This document shows, one piece after another, positions 1 to 5,933 of a DNA stretch of 9,357 nucleotides (position 1 is its first letter; every line of letters begins with the position of its first letter). Below the pieces are notes generated by a model, which did no database searches, was not told where the DNA came from, and was given only the letters and a program-made list of their open reading frames with translations. The position numbers and the translations under genes were made by a program. Where the stretch lies: positions 1-9,357 of the forward strand of contig CAZOER010000028.1 of the NCBI GenBank assembly GCA_964578905.1, written 5' to 3'. Source of the DNA: CAZVBV01 sp964578905. GTDB taxonomy: Bacteria > Patescibacteriota > Gracilibacteria > UBA4473.

Positions 1-2
1 TA

Positions 3-1049
3 ATAGGGGTCGATACATTAAATGTAAAAGTGTTTGGAGGAACAACTATTGAGTCAGAACGATTGTGGGATGATTCGGATGCGAAAACGTGGTTTGAGGG
101 AATTCTTCCCGCTCCAAGTGAAGGGAGAAAGCCATCATTTAGTGATGTGTCTTTTTATGACGGAGGAATGCATTCCAACAGTTCTGTGCATGTGGTGTCG
201 GTTTTTGGAATGGGATTACCCAATGAAACGTTTAGTTTCTCAACCCCAGCGGCCTTTACATTTCCGGCGAGAATTCCCGATACCACCAAATTATGGATGG
301 CTTTTAAAGAAGAAGTGACGCCATCAGAAAATGATGATGCGGAGTGGGTTATTGAAGAAGGGGATTTCTGTGTGGTCACTGGAGGACTCTGCCAAGTTGA
401 ACTGTCAGAATTTAACGAGGTAGCGTTGGTTCAGGAGTATTTCCAGAAATGTCCTCGGACATCGAGTTCTGACACCAGTGTGACTAATGGAACGATTAGT
501 GGACCACCAGAGTGTTTGATCACCTGTGATAATGGATACGACCTTGATTATGAAGAAATGAAATGTGTCGTAGGGGATGGTGTTACACCTGCCGCGTCGG
601 AACAATTGCCTTCTTATGAAACAACATCAGGGGATACGGAGACACCCTCGTCTGATCGACCTGGATATTACCGATACACTGGAGCGCGTCCCAATCAACT
701 GGAGTATGAAGCGGATACAGCCGGACTTGGAGGAGAGGATCAAGAGCGAATTGGTCGTTTGAATGCGAGTGCCAAGATTCGGATGGTCGATGATGAATTC
801 GCGGAAGAGGAAGTAGCGGAAGAAGGCGATGATGGTTTCATGAACTATCTCCTCTACATCCGGAACTTCTTCGGAGAGGGATCAAGTCCCAATGTCGTGC
901 GCAGTGAAAGTGCAGAAATTGATGAGAACGGAGAAACGGTGCATTCGTCGGCACCACTTCTTCCGAGTACAGGTCCTGGGATTTTCCTTGGACTGGCAGT
1001 TATCGGCCTTGGATGCATGGTCGTGGGCGCCAAAGGGCGGCGAAAATAA
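3..1049 (+). CDS. C-terminal part of LPXTG-anchored surface protein (5' partial)
   Basis: The reading frame is open from the window edge (first full codon at base 3), so the start lies upstream; the GTG at 30 is not a credible start. The visible 348 residues are acidic, Ser/Thr/Gly-rich and mostly beta-like. Cysteine pairs occur at the stretch WVIEEGDFCVVTGGLC and at PECLITCDNGYDLDYEEMKC (bases 507-569), a CxxxCxxGY pattern seen in small disulfide-linked extracellular modules. An acidic linker follows. The C-terminus is a textbook sortase signal: LPSTG at 960-974, a hydrophobic segment (IFLGLAVIGLGCMVVGA) and the basic tail KGRRK. The protein is therefore probably exported and either anchored by a sortase or held by its terminal membrane segment; no sortase gene is in view. 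Its specific function (adhesin, S-layer-like or other) cannot be told from this fragment. A terminator follows the stop. The sorting signal is certain as a motif; the function is unknown. Confidence 0.85.
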   Translation: MGVDTLNVKVFGGTTIESERLWDDSDAKTWFEGILPAPSEGRKPSFSDVSFYDGGMHSNSSVHVVSVFGMGLPNETFSFSTPAAFTFPARIPDTTKLWMAFKEEVTPSENDDAEWVIEEGDFCVVTGGLCQVELSEFNEVALVQEYFQKCPRTSSSDTSVTNGTISGPPECLITCDNGYDLDYEEMKCVVGDGVTPAASEQLPSYETTSGDTETPSSDRPGYYRYTGARPNQLEYEADTAGLGGEDQERIGRLNASAKIRMVDDEFAEEEVAEEGDDGFMNYLLYIRNFFGEGSSPNVVRSESAEIDENGETVHSSAPLLPSTGPGIFLGLAVIGLGCMVVGAKGRRK

Positions 1050-1082
1050 ATGAGACTTATAGTGGGAATTTGTGGGTTAAGA

Positions 1083-1112
1083 GGGAAAACCGTGAGGGGT
1101 CGCGGTTTTTCC
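1083..1112 (+). terminator. Rho-independent terminator after the surface protein gene
   Basis: AAAACCG (1086-1092) pairs with CGGTTTT (1103-1109), extended inward by T-G and G-C pairs, around an AGGGGT loop. The 3' arm is itself T-rich. It sits 34 bases after the stop codon of the surface protein gene. Confidence 0.7.
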
Positions 1113-1129
1113 ATATGGAAAGAAAAATA

Positions 1130-1172
1130 AACCCGGGTTCTGTCTTGGAAAAACCTTTATCGAACCCGGGTT
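1130..1172. repeat. Pair of AACCCGGGTT palindromes forming an inverted repeat
   Basis: AACCCGGGTTC at 1130-1140 and GAACCCGGGTT at 1162-1172 are perfect reverse complements over 11 bases, separated by 21 bases. Each arm also contains the 10-base palindrome AACCCGGGTT, with centres 33 bp apart, about three helical turns. The pair lies between the upstream terminator and the rpmE2 promoter. It could be an operator for a dimeric regulator or a hairpin; the sequence does not decide. Confidence 0.6.
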
Positions 1173-1190
1173 GGTTTCTTACAAAAAAGT

Positions 1191-1218
1191 TTGACTTGCG
1201 CCTTTTAACCAATACAAT
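1191..1218 (+). promoter_or_regulatory. Promoter of rpmE2 operon
   Basis: -35 TTGACT (1191-1196), 16-bp spacer, -10 TACAAT (1213-1218), followed by CGGCGCG at the expected start-site region. The predicted start is near 1225, giving a leader of about 19 bases without a Shine-Dalgarno sequence. The -10 and downstream block closely match the rpsO promoter. Confidence 0.75.
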
Positions 1219-1243
1219 CGGCGCGATTTTTCAGTATAAAATT

Positions 1244-1492
1244 ATGAAGAAAGATATCCATCCAAAAACCCATCCAGTAGTTTTTCGTGACGCAAGTGCA
1301 GGAAAGGACTTCGTTGTCATGTCTACTATGACTTCAAAAGAGACAGAAAAAATTAATGGAGTTGATCACTACGTTATACACGTAGATATCTCATCAGCTT
1401 CTCACCCGTTCTTTACAGGGAAACAAAAATTAGTCGATACATCTGGTCGTGTTGAGAAATTCAAACGACAGATGGAAAAAGTGGCAAAATAA
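1244..1492 (+). CDS. rpmE2: 50S ribosomal protein L31 type B
   Basis: Small protein of the large ribosomal subunit, located near the central protuberance in known ribosomes. The 82-residue product begins MKKDIHPKTHPVVFRD and carries the SHPFFTGKQKLVDTSGRVEKF segment typical of L31. It has no cysteine at all, so it is the zinc-free type B (C-minus) form rather than the CxxC-containing type A. The start at 1244 is chosen because it gives the family N-terminus and lies just behind a good promoter; an in-frame ATG at 1013 lies inside the previous gene and would add 77 unrelated residues. It is first in an operon with a membrane protein gene 12 bases downstream, then rpmF and nusB. In other bacteria type B L31 is often induced by zinc limitation through Zur; no recognisable Zur box is seen here. 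Confidence 0.93.
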   Translation: MKKDIHPKTHPVVFRDASAGKDFVVMSTMTSKETEKINGVDHYVIHVDISSASHPFFTGKQKLVDTSGRVEKFKRQMEKVAK

Positions 1493-1504
1493 TCCCTTTC
1501 TCTC

Positions 1505-2374
1505 ATGGCAAAAGCAAAAACTATTTCGCTCAGCGTTTGGAAAACACTTTTCCGAGACACGCTTACCGCCTTTTCTAAGGTGTGGTGGCGTATCGCTTCT
1601 GTAAACATCTTCACGATGTTGACATTGATTATTGGAACAGGAATTTTTGCGGGTGTTGGATACCTTGCCTTTCGAAATACACTTGAAAACATTATTGCAA
1701 ACTTCTCCTTTGGAGGCGCTTTTTTAGTAGGAATTATCCCGGTTATCCTTTTGGTAGCAGTGTGGGCAATGTTTGTAACGGTATTCTCTGCAAATGGGAA
1801 AATAGCGAACACAATTGTATTGAAAAACTACGTAAAGAAAAAAACACGATCATCTTTTAAAATTTACTTTGTTGATGCGTGGCATTACTTGTGGCGACAA
1901 ATTATCATTTCGCTTCACGTGGTTTGGTATCTCGCTTGGCCGGTTATCCTTGTGATGGGAGTATGGAGTATTCTTATGACGCTTGTAACAGCACTTCCGA
2001 CATTTGTTGGAATTATCTTCATGATGCTTGCAGGACTCCTCTTCTTGTGGAGAGTGATGCACGTTGTCTTTATGAAAAGTACACTCGTGCATTTCGATAA
2101 AGATTCAAAAAGTACTTTTAAAGCAATGATAAAACTTGTGAAAAGAAATTGGTGGGGAGTATTATTCTCAATCATTTCATTCTTCATAGTAGTAAACATC
2201 GTACGAGCGGTATTCCTCGTTCCAGAATATATTATTTTCCCAGGAGAAGATGACTTCAATATCTTCCTCTTGTTGGACGGACTCTTTTCATTCTTCGTCC
2301 TTGCACCGCTTTTGATCAGCTTCATGTATCTTTTCATGTTACACCTTTCAAAAACAAGAAAGATCAAACCATAA
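1505..2374 (+). CDS. Six-segment integral membrane protein of unknown function
   Basis: I do not recognise a specific family. The 289-residue product has a basic N-terminus (MAKAKTISLSVWK) and about six hydrophobic segments, near residues 31-56, 69-95, 133-157, 160-183, 215-238 and 255-281. A basic loop with KNYVKKKTRSS lies between segments 2 and 3, and the C-terminus is basic (SKTRKIKP). No catalytic motif, lipobox or cleavable signal peptide is seen. The overall look, a multi-pass bundle with short loops and many aromatic residues, resembles bacterial membrane domains annotated only as uncharacterised or as the membrane domain of glycerophosphodiester phosphodiesterase-like proteins, but this is only an impression. 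It lies 12 bases after rpmE2 and 21 bases before rpmF and has no promoter of its own, so it is probably co-transcribed with ribosomal genes. The start is preceded by the pyrimidine-rich CCCTTTCTCTC instead of a Shine-Dalgarno sequence. Confidence 0.8.
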   Translation: MAKAKTISLSVWKTLFRDTLTAFSKVWWRIASVNIFTMLTLIIGTGIFAGVGYLAFRNTLENIIANFSFGGAFLVGIIPVILLVAVWAMFVTVFSANGKIANTIVLKNYVKKKTRSSFKIYFVDAWHYLWRQIIISLHVVWYLAWPVILVMGVWSILMTLVTALPTFVGIIFMMLAGLLFLWRVMHVVFMKSTLVHFDKDSKSTFKAMIKLVKRNWWGVLFSIISFFIVVNIVRAVFLVPEYIIFPGEDDFNIFLLLDGLFSFFVLAPLLISFMYLFMLHLSKTRKIKP

Positions 2375-2395
2375 AACTATTAATTTCATTACACC

Positions 2396-2638
2396 ATGTC
2401 TAAGAAACCAGTACCTTCCAAAAAACAAGCTGTTAGTTCTACCCGTTCACGTCACGCCACATGGGTGCGAAGAATGCGTATAAAGTTAACAAACAAGACT
2501 ACTCTCGATACATGCTCACAATGTGGAGCAAAGAAACGACGACACTTCGCTTGTGTTGAATGTGGTATGTATAAAGACCGACAAGTTGTGAATGTGAAAA
2601 AAGCAGGAACTACTCCGGTTCAAGAAATTGAAGCGTAA
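2396..2638 (+). CDS. rpmF: 50S ribosomal protein L32
   Basis: Zinc-ribbon protein of the large subunit. The 80-residue product is a little longer than the usual 55-60, mostly through a longer N-terminal basic stretch and a C-terminal tail (KKAGTTPVQEIEA). The family features are present: an N-terminal VPSKK-like segment followed by a basic helix, then a four-cysteine ribbon CSQC (C40, C43) and CVEC (C53, C56), and the closing GMYKDRQVV, matching the GYYKGREVV of classical L32. All four zinc ligands are intact, in contrast to the cysteine-free L31 two genes upstream. It lies 21 bases after the membrane protein gene and 5 bases before nusB. No Shine-Dalgarno sequence precedes the ATG; the upstream bases are TTTCATTACACC. 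Confidence 0.93.
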   Translation: MSKKPVPSKKQAVSSTRSRHATWVRRMRIKLTNKTTLDTCSQCGAKKRRHFACVECGMYKDRQVVNVKKAGTTPVQEIEA

Positions 2639-2643
2639 ATTCA

Positions 2644-3078
2644 ATGAGTACAAATAAACAAGCTCGTCACGAAAGTCGTATTGTTGCGATGAACGCACTC
2701 TTTTCTTATTTTTCTCGAGAAGAGGAAGTTTCTATCGAGGATAGTTTGGCGCACGTGATTGAGATTGAAGGAAAAGAGAAAGATGATTTCGCAGAGGGAT
2801 TACTCAATACAGCGATTGAGAACTTTGGGAAAATTAAAGTGATTATTAAAGTGTACGCACCAGAATTCGCTTTTGAAAAGATTGCTCCGATTAATCGAGC
2901 GATTCTTATCTTGGGAATTTCAGAGCTCAAATACTTCGATACACCACCAATCGTGGTTATCAACGAATACATCGAGATTGCAAAGGAATTCGCAGAAGAA
3001 CGTTCAGCAGGGTTTGTGAACGGAGTCTTGGATGCATTTCGGAAAAACATTGGAAGAGAGCGAGAAGAAGAGGAGTAA
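2644..3078 (+). CDS. nusB: Transcription antitermination factor NusB
   Basis: NusB binds boxA RNA together with S10/NusE and helps RNA polymerase read through rRNA operons. The 144-residue length is normal for the all-helical family. Recognisable parts are the N-terminal SRIVAMNALFSYF (usual RxxAMxALY region), PINRAILILGISELKYFD in the middle, and the diagnostic C-terminal block PPIVVINEYIEIAKEFAEE followed by RSAGFVNGVLDAF. The product ends in a very acidic tail (REREEEE). The gene is the last of the rpmE2 operon, 5 bases after rpmF, which fits translational coupling. Copy 1 of the dispersed structured repeat begins 11 bases after the stop codon. Confidence 0.93.
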   Translation: MSTNKQARHESRIVAMNALFSYFSREEEVSIEDSLAHVIEIEGKEKDDFAEGLLNTAIENFGKIKVIIKVYAPEFAFEKIAPINRAILILGISELKYFDTPPIVVINEYIEIAKEFAEERSAGFVNGVLDAFRKNIGREREEEE

Positions 3079-3088
3079 ACATCTTTCT

Positions 3089-3282
3089 GTCATCCCAGAA
3101 TTCCGAAGGAATATGTGGGATCCATTATCTTGTTTGATATCGGAAGAGCTGTTCTTTTTATAATTAAAAAGAACCAAAAACTTTTGGGGACAAAAAAACT
3201 CGCTGACTTTGACATAGTACAATATTACCGAGTCCCGATGACGCTCAGACAGGTTTCGTCCCCAAACCCCCAAGGGATATCA
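3089..3282 (+). repeat. Dispersed structured repeat, copy 1
   Basis: About 194 bp following nusB, matching copies at 5680 and 7468 in the same orientation. Elements in order: a GTCAT-led hairpin (ATCCCA 3092-3097 with TGGGAT 3116-3121, inside it ATTCC/GGAAT with a GAA triloop); a 10-bp perfect hairpin GTTCTTTTTA (3151-3160) with TAAAAAGAAC (3165-3174), loop TAAT; then a long stem TTTGGGGAC with GTCCCCAAA enclosing ACTCG/CGAGT. In copies 2 and 3 the closing pair of the 10-bp hairpin is G-C instead of A-T, a compensatory change. The 87-base 3' core (3186-3272) differs from copy 3 at only four positions by eye. Confidence 0.9.
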
Positions 3283-3316
3283 CTTTTAAAAAGGTCGGAA
3301 ACAGTGTTTTGTAAAC

Positions 3317-3344
3317 TTGAAAACAATAAAAAGAATATTACAAT
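3317..3344 (+). promoter_or_regulatory. Promoter of rnc-pabB, probably leaderless
   Basis: -35 TTGAAA (3317-3322), 16-bp spacer, -10 TACAAT (3339-3344). Only seven bases (CTCCTCG) separate the -10 from the rnc ATG at 3352, so transcription should begin at or next to the A of the start codon. The promoter lies just beyond the end of repeat copy 1. Confidence 0.65.
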
Positions 3345-3351
3345 CTCCTCG

Positions 3352-4053
3352 ATGACAAATTTCAAAGACTTATTTAAAACTATCGGATTTTCTCTTTCGG
3401 ATAAGAAATTATTAACCGAATCCTTCACGCACCGATCGGCTGTAAATGAACGATCAAATGCGGCAACGCACAATGAACGGCTCGAATTCTTAGGAGATGC
3501 CGTGTTGGAATTGATAGCGACAGAGTCGCTCTATCAGAAATTTCCAGAGGCCCCAGAAGGGGAACTGACGAATTTGCGTTCTGCCCTCGTAAAAGGAGAG
3601 CACTTGGCAGAAGTAGCACGGAGATTAAATCTTGGAGATCTCCTTATTCTTTCCCATGGAGAAAAGAAATCGGGAGGAGCTGAAAAAGAATACTTGCTGG
3701 CAAATGTGGTCGAAGCATTAATTGGGGCGATCTATTTAGAAAAGGGAATGAAGGAAACAACGACATTTATTGAGACCTTCGTTTTGTGCGACTTAGAGAC
3801 GATTATTGAAGAAGGATCACACATTGATGCCAAATCAGAATTTCAAGAGCTTACACAGGGAACGTTGGGGGTTACACCTCATTATGAAGTTCTTTCTGAA
3901 TCAGGGCTCGATCATGAGAAATCATTTGTCCTTGCCGCCTTCCTTGAAGATAAAAAGGTCGGAGAGGGGAATGGAGGATCAAAGAAAGAGGCACAGGTCA
4001 GTGCCGCGGCAGATGCTTTGGCTCATAAAAAAGATTGGCTTCCATCAGAATGA
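3352..4053 (+). CDS. rnc: Ribonuclease III
   Basis: Double-strand-specific endoribonuclease that processes rRNA precursors and structured mRNAs. The 233-residue product has the usual length and order: an N-terminal endonuclease domain with the signature HNERLEFLGDAVLEL (residues 40-54; E45 and D49 correspond to catalytic E41 and D45 of E. coli), the second metal-site segment LLANVVEALIGAIYL (116-129), and a C-terminal dsRNA-binding domain from about residue 159 (DAKSEFQELTQG) to KKEAQVSAAADAL. The position equivalent to catalytic D114 of E. coli is asparagine (N118), while E121 (E117) is kept. The ATG at 3352 is chosen because it gives the family N-terminus and sits seven bases behind a good -10; the longer open frame back to 3115 is only translated repeat sequence. 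The gene ends in TGA overlapping the pabB ATG (ATGA), which implies coupling. RNase III commonly controls pnp mRNA in other bacteria, and pnp is in this window. Confidence 0.95.
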   Translation: MTNFKDLFKTIGFSLSDKKLLTESFTHRSAVNERSNAATHNERLEFLGDAVLELIATESLYQKFPEAPEGELTNLRSALVKGEHLAEVARRLNLGDLLILSHGEKKSGGAEKEYLLANVVEALIGAIYLEKGMKETTTFIETFVLCDLETIIEEGSHIDAKSEFQELTQGTLGVTPHYEVLSESGLDHEKSFVLAAFLEDKKVGEGNGGSKKEAQVSAAADALAHKKDWLPSE

Positions 4054-5147
4054 AATTTACGGATGCATTCGCTTCCTTTGTTGAAAAAATAGGAACAGGG
4101 GATGAAGGTGTGTTTTTTTCAGAACAAAATGGAAATCAGACACGATGGATTTTTGGATGGGGAAAGAAGGTGATTGCTGATTTTGAAAAAGGACCCTTTC
4201 CTTTGTTTTCATTAACCTCATTCGAAGGGAACGCTCACCAGTTCTGGCATTTCGAGAATTCGCTCTCTTCTGACGGGGTGTTGGATAAAAGTTTTGAACA
4301 AATGTGCAAAACTTCTGCAAAAAATGTGTTCAACTTTTCCGAATATAAAGACACAGATTCGAGGGATTCGTTTTGTTCAAAAATTGAAGCGGTTCGAAAA
4401 TTAGCCGAGAATGGAGACGTGTGGGTACTCAATTTAGCGCACTCTCTGAGCGGTGAATTGACGGACGAGAAAACAGTATTAAACGTTTTTGAAACCTTCC
4501 TCGAACTCGGAAAAGACCATTGTGGTGGGGTAACATGGACTAATGAACAAAAAATGTGTTCACTCTCACCAGAGGTGTTTCTTCGCCAGAAAGAAGACAT
4601 CTTGTCTACATTTCCGATCAAGGGAACGGGGACCCGTTCGTATTTGGAAACCAACGAAAAAGAAATATCAGAGCTGGCGATGGTAACTGATTTGCTTCGA
4701 AACGATCTCGGACAGATTGCAGACAAGGTGTGGGTGGAGAATGAACGGGTCATTGTTGATCGTGGAGACTTCTGCGATGCGCATGCAGAGATTTATGCCC
4801 AGCTTCCTTCATCAGAACTGAGCTGGAAACAATATCAATCACTCCTGCCATGTGGATCGATTTCAGGAGCGCCCAAGAAGCGTGTGCTGGAAAATATTCT
4901 CAAGCTCGAAGGATTCGAACGAGGGTTTTATACAGGAACATTTGGAGTTCGATTTTCGCCAACCGATTCTGTTTTTAATATTCTGATTCGGACACTCTTC
5001 CTTGAGCCCTCACCTCAATCCTCTCCCCGGGGGAGAGGAAGTTGGAATTGGAAATTTCCCGTTGGAGCAGGAATTACCTATAAATCTGTGCCCGAGCAAG
5101 AATGGGCTGAAACATTGCAGAAAGCAGATGTTTTGAAACAAATATAA
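4050..5147 (+). CDS. pabB: Aminodeoxychorismate synthase component I (PabB-like)
   Basis: Chorismate-binding enzyme that aminates chorismate to 4-amino-4-deoxychorismate on the way to p-aminobenzoate and folate, normally using ammonia from a PabA partner. The family C-terminal domain is clear: SPEVFLRQ, then FPIKGTGTR with lysine K191. PIKGT is the PabB form of the motif; anthranilate synthase TrpE has PIAGT. Next come ELAMVTDLLRNDLG (metal and substrate site), DAHAEIYAQL, PCGSISGAPKKRVLENI, ERGFYTGTFG, IRTLFL and FPVGAGITYKSVPEQEWAET. At 365 residues it is shorter than the usual 450, mainly at the N-terminus. Residues 319-331 (EPSPQSSPRGRGS) look like an in-frame insertion encoded by a palindromic element. 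The start at 4050 overlaps the rnc stop. No pabA or pabC is visible. PabB is preferred over TrpE or isochorismate synthase because of the lysine motif and the DLLRNDLG block. Confidence 0.85.
   Translation: MKFTDAFASFVEKIGTGDEGVFFSEQNGNQTRWIFGWGKKVIADFEKGPFPLFSLTSFEGNAHQFWHFENSLSSDGVLDKSFEQMCKTSAKNVFNFSEYKDTDSRDSFCSKIEAVRKLAENGDVWVLNLAHSLSGELTDEKTVLNVFETFLELGKDHCGGVTWTNEQKMCSLSPEVFLRQKEDILSTFPIKGTGTRSYLETNEKEISELAMVTDLLRNDLGQIADKVWVENERVIVDRGDFCDAHAEIYAQLPSSELSWKQYQSLLPCGSISGAPKKRVLENILKLEGFERGFYTGTFGVRFSPTDSVFNILIRTLFLEPSPQSSPRGRGSWNWKFPVGAGITYKSVPEQEWAETLQKADVLKQI
5011..5040. repeat. GC-rich palindromic element inside pabB
   Basis: CCTCTCCCC (5020-5028) and GGGGAGAGG (5030-5038) form a perfect 9-bp inverted repeat around one G. 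Preceding bases read CCCTCACCTCAAT, like the common CCCTCACCC-type intergenic repeats of many bacteria. It encodes PSPQSSPRGRG between two conserved PabB motifs and is much more GC-rich than its surroundings. Confidence 0.65.
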
Positions 5148-5149
5148 CC

Positions 5150-5178
5150 GTCATCCCGGATATCCCTCTGGGATTCAG
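5150..5178 (+). repeat. Short GTCATCCC hairpin element after pabB
   Basis: Begins three bases after the pabB stop. ATCCC (5153-5157) pairs with GGGAT (5170-5174), and GGATATCC (5158-5165) is a palindrome inside. It matches the leading GTCATTCC/GTCATCCC hairpin of the three long dispersed repeats but lacks the remaining 160 bp, so it may be a relic or an independent short member. It may also act as a processing or termination hairpin for rnc-pabB. Confidence 0.6.
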
Positions 5179-5194
5179 GGAAGACAAAAGTAAG

Positions 5195-5223
5195 TTGAAA
5201 AGAGAAGTATTCTTCAGTACCCT
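5195..5223 (+). promoter_or_regulatory. Possible promoter of lspA
   Basis: TTGAAA (5195-5200), 17-bp spacer, TACCCT (5218-5223), then TCGCGCT. The -10 is poor, but the GCGC block is at the same distance (two bases) from the -10 as in the rpmE2, rpsO and lipoprotein promoters. The predicted start is about five bases before the ATG. Confidence 0.4.
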
Positions 5224-5234
5224 TCGCGCTGTAA

Positions 5235-5669
5235 ATGAAAAAAATCACCTTTGTCTTCATAATCCTCTTGCTTCTCGATCAGTTGACGAAATTGATCGCG
5301 CGATGGTTCTTCTACGAACCTGCGGAAGATTTGCCATTTGTGGGACTGGAGACCGTACAGAATTCTGGAATTGCATTCTCGATCCCAGTTCATCCACTCG
5401 CAATTACAATCCTTACACTAGGGATTCTGGCGTATCTGGCATGGAATCTGGCGACGAAGGAACTCTTTTCATGGGAAACCGTATCGTTCACGTTTATCTT
5501 TACGGGAGCCGTGGGGAACTTCCTTGATCGTATATTTATAGGCTCTGTGACAGACTTTATTCGTTTATGGGAACTACCGATATTTAACTTCGCGGACATC
5601 TTTATTTTCTTTGGAGTGATGCTGTTTCTTTTCTACACGTTAAAAAACGCCAAAGAAGAAGTCGCGTAA
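5235..5669 (+). CDS. lspA: Lipoprotein signal peptidase (signal peptidase II)
   Basis: Membrane aspartyl protease that removes signal peptides from diacylglyceryl-modified prolipoproteins. The 144-residue product is slightly shorter than the usual 150-170 but has all diagnostic parts: DQLTK at residues 15-19 in the first membrane segment, QNSGIAFSI (42-50), TGAVGNFLDRIFIGSVTDFI (90-109) and IFNFADIFIFFG (116-127). The catalytic aspartates by comparison with known LspA proteins are D107 (in VTDF) and D121 (in FNFAD). Four hydrophobic segments fit the family topology. There is no Shine-Dalgarno sequence before the ATG, and the predicted leader is only a few bases. The gene has 87 bases separating it from pabB and is followed 10 bases after its stop by repeat copy 2. 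A likely substrate, the lipoprotein at 6826, is encoded downstream. Lgt, which acts before LspA, is not in the window. Confidence 0.95.
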   Translation: MKKITFVFIILLLLDQLTKLIARWFFYEPAEDLPFVGLETVQNSGIAFSIPVHPLAITILTLGILAYLAWNLATKELFSWETVSFTFIFTGAVGNFLDRIFIGSVTDFIRLWELPIFNFADIFIFFGVMLFLFYTLKNAKEEVA

Positions 5670-5679
5670 ACCCAGCCTT

Positions 5680-5871
5680 GTCATTCCGACCGAAGCGGAG
5701 GAATCCCTTCTTTTATTGATCTTGAATATCGGCAGGACTGTTCTTTTTGTAACCAAAAAGAACCAAAAAGTTCTGGGGACAAGAAAACTCGCTTTCATTG
5801 GCATAGCACAAAGTTTCCGAGTCCCGATGGCGCTCAAACACTTCTCGTCCCCAAACCCCCAAAAGATAGCA
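5680..5871 (+). repeat. Dispersed structured repeat, copy 2
   Basis: 192 bp following lspA. Leading hairpin ATTCC...GGAAT around GACCGAAGCGGA; 10-bp hairpin GTTCTTTTTG (5740-5749) with CAAAAAGAAC (5754-5763), loop TAAC; then GGGGAC...GTCCCC enclosing ACTCG/CGAGT, ending GATAGCA. It is the most diverged copy in the inner loop (CTTTCATTGG replaces CTGACTTTGA), and its GGGGAC stem has one mismatch, but the outer arms are kept. It lies between convergent lspA and rpsT. Confidence 0.9.
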
Positions 5872-5933
5872 ATTTTATATAAAAAAACAGCGCCCTTCTG
5901 GATACTGCACATTTTTAATTTTTTAATTCTTAA

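Noticed and set aside
3115..3290. Repeat copies as remnants of a protein-coding gene
   Set aside because: Equivalent frames stay open in the three copies, but differences do not favour synonymous positions, stems are preserved by paired changes, and no start codon or family match is seen.
3115..3351. Longer N-terminus for RNase III starting inside the repeat
   Set aside because: The extra 79 residues are translated repeat copy 1 and do not resemble RNase III; a good -10 lies seven bases before the ATG at 3352.
4051..4053. UGA read as glycine (Gracilibacteria/Absconditabacteria code)
   Set aside because: TGA ends rnc right after a complete dsRNA-binding domain, overlapping the next start, and no gene in the window has an in-frame TGA.
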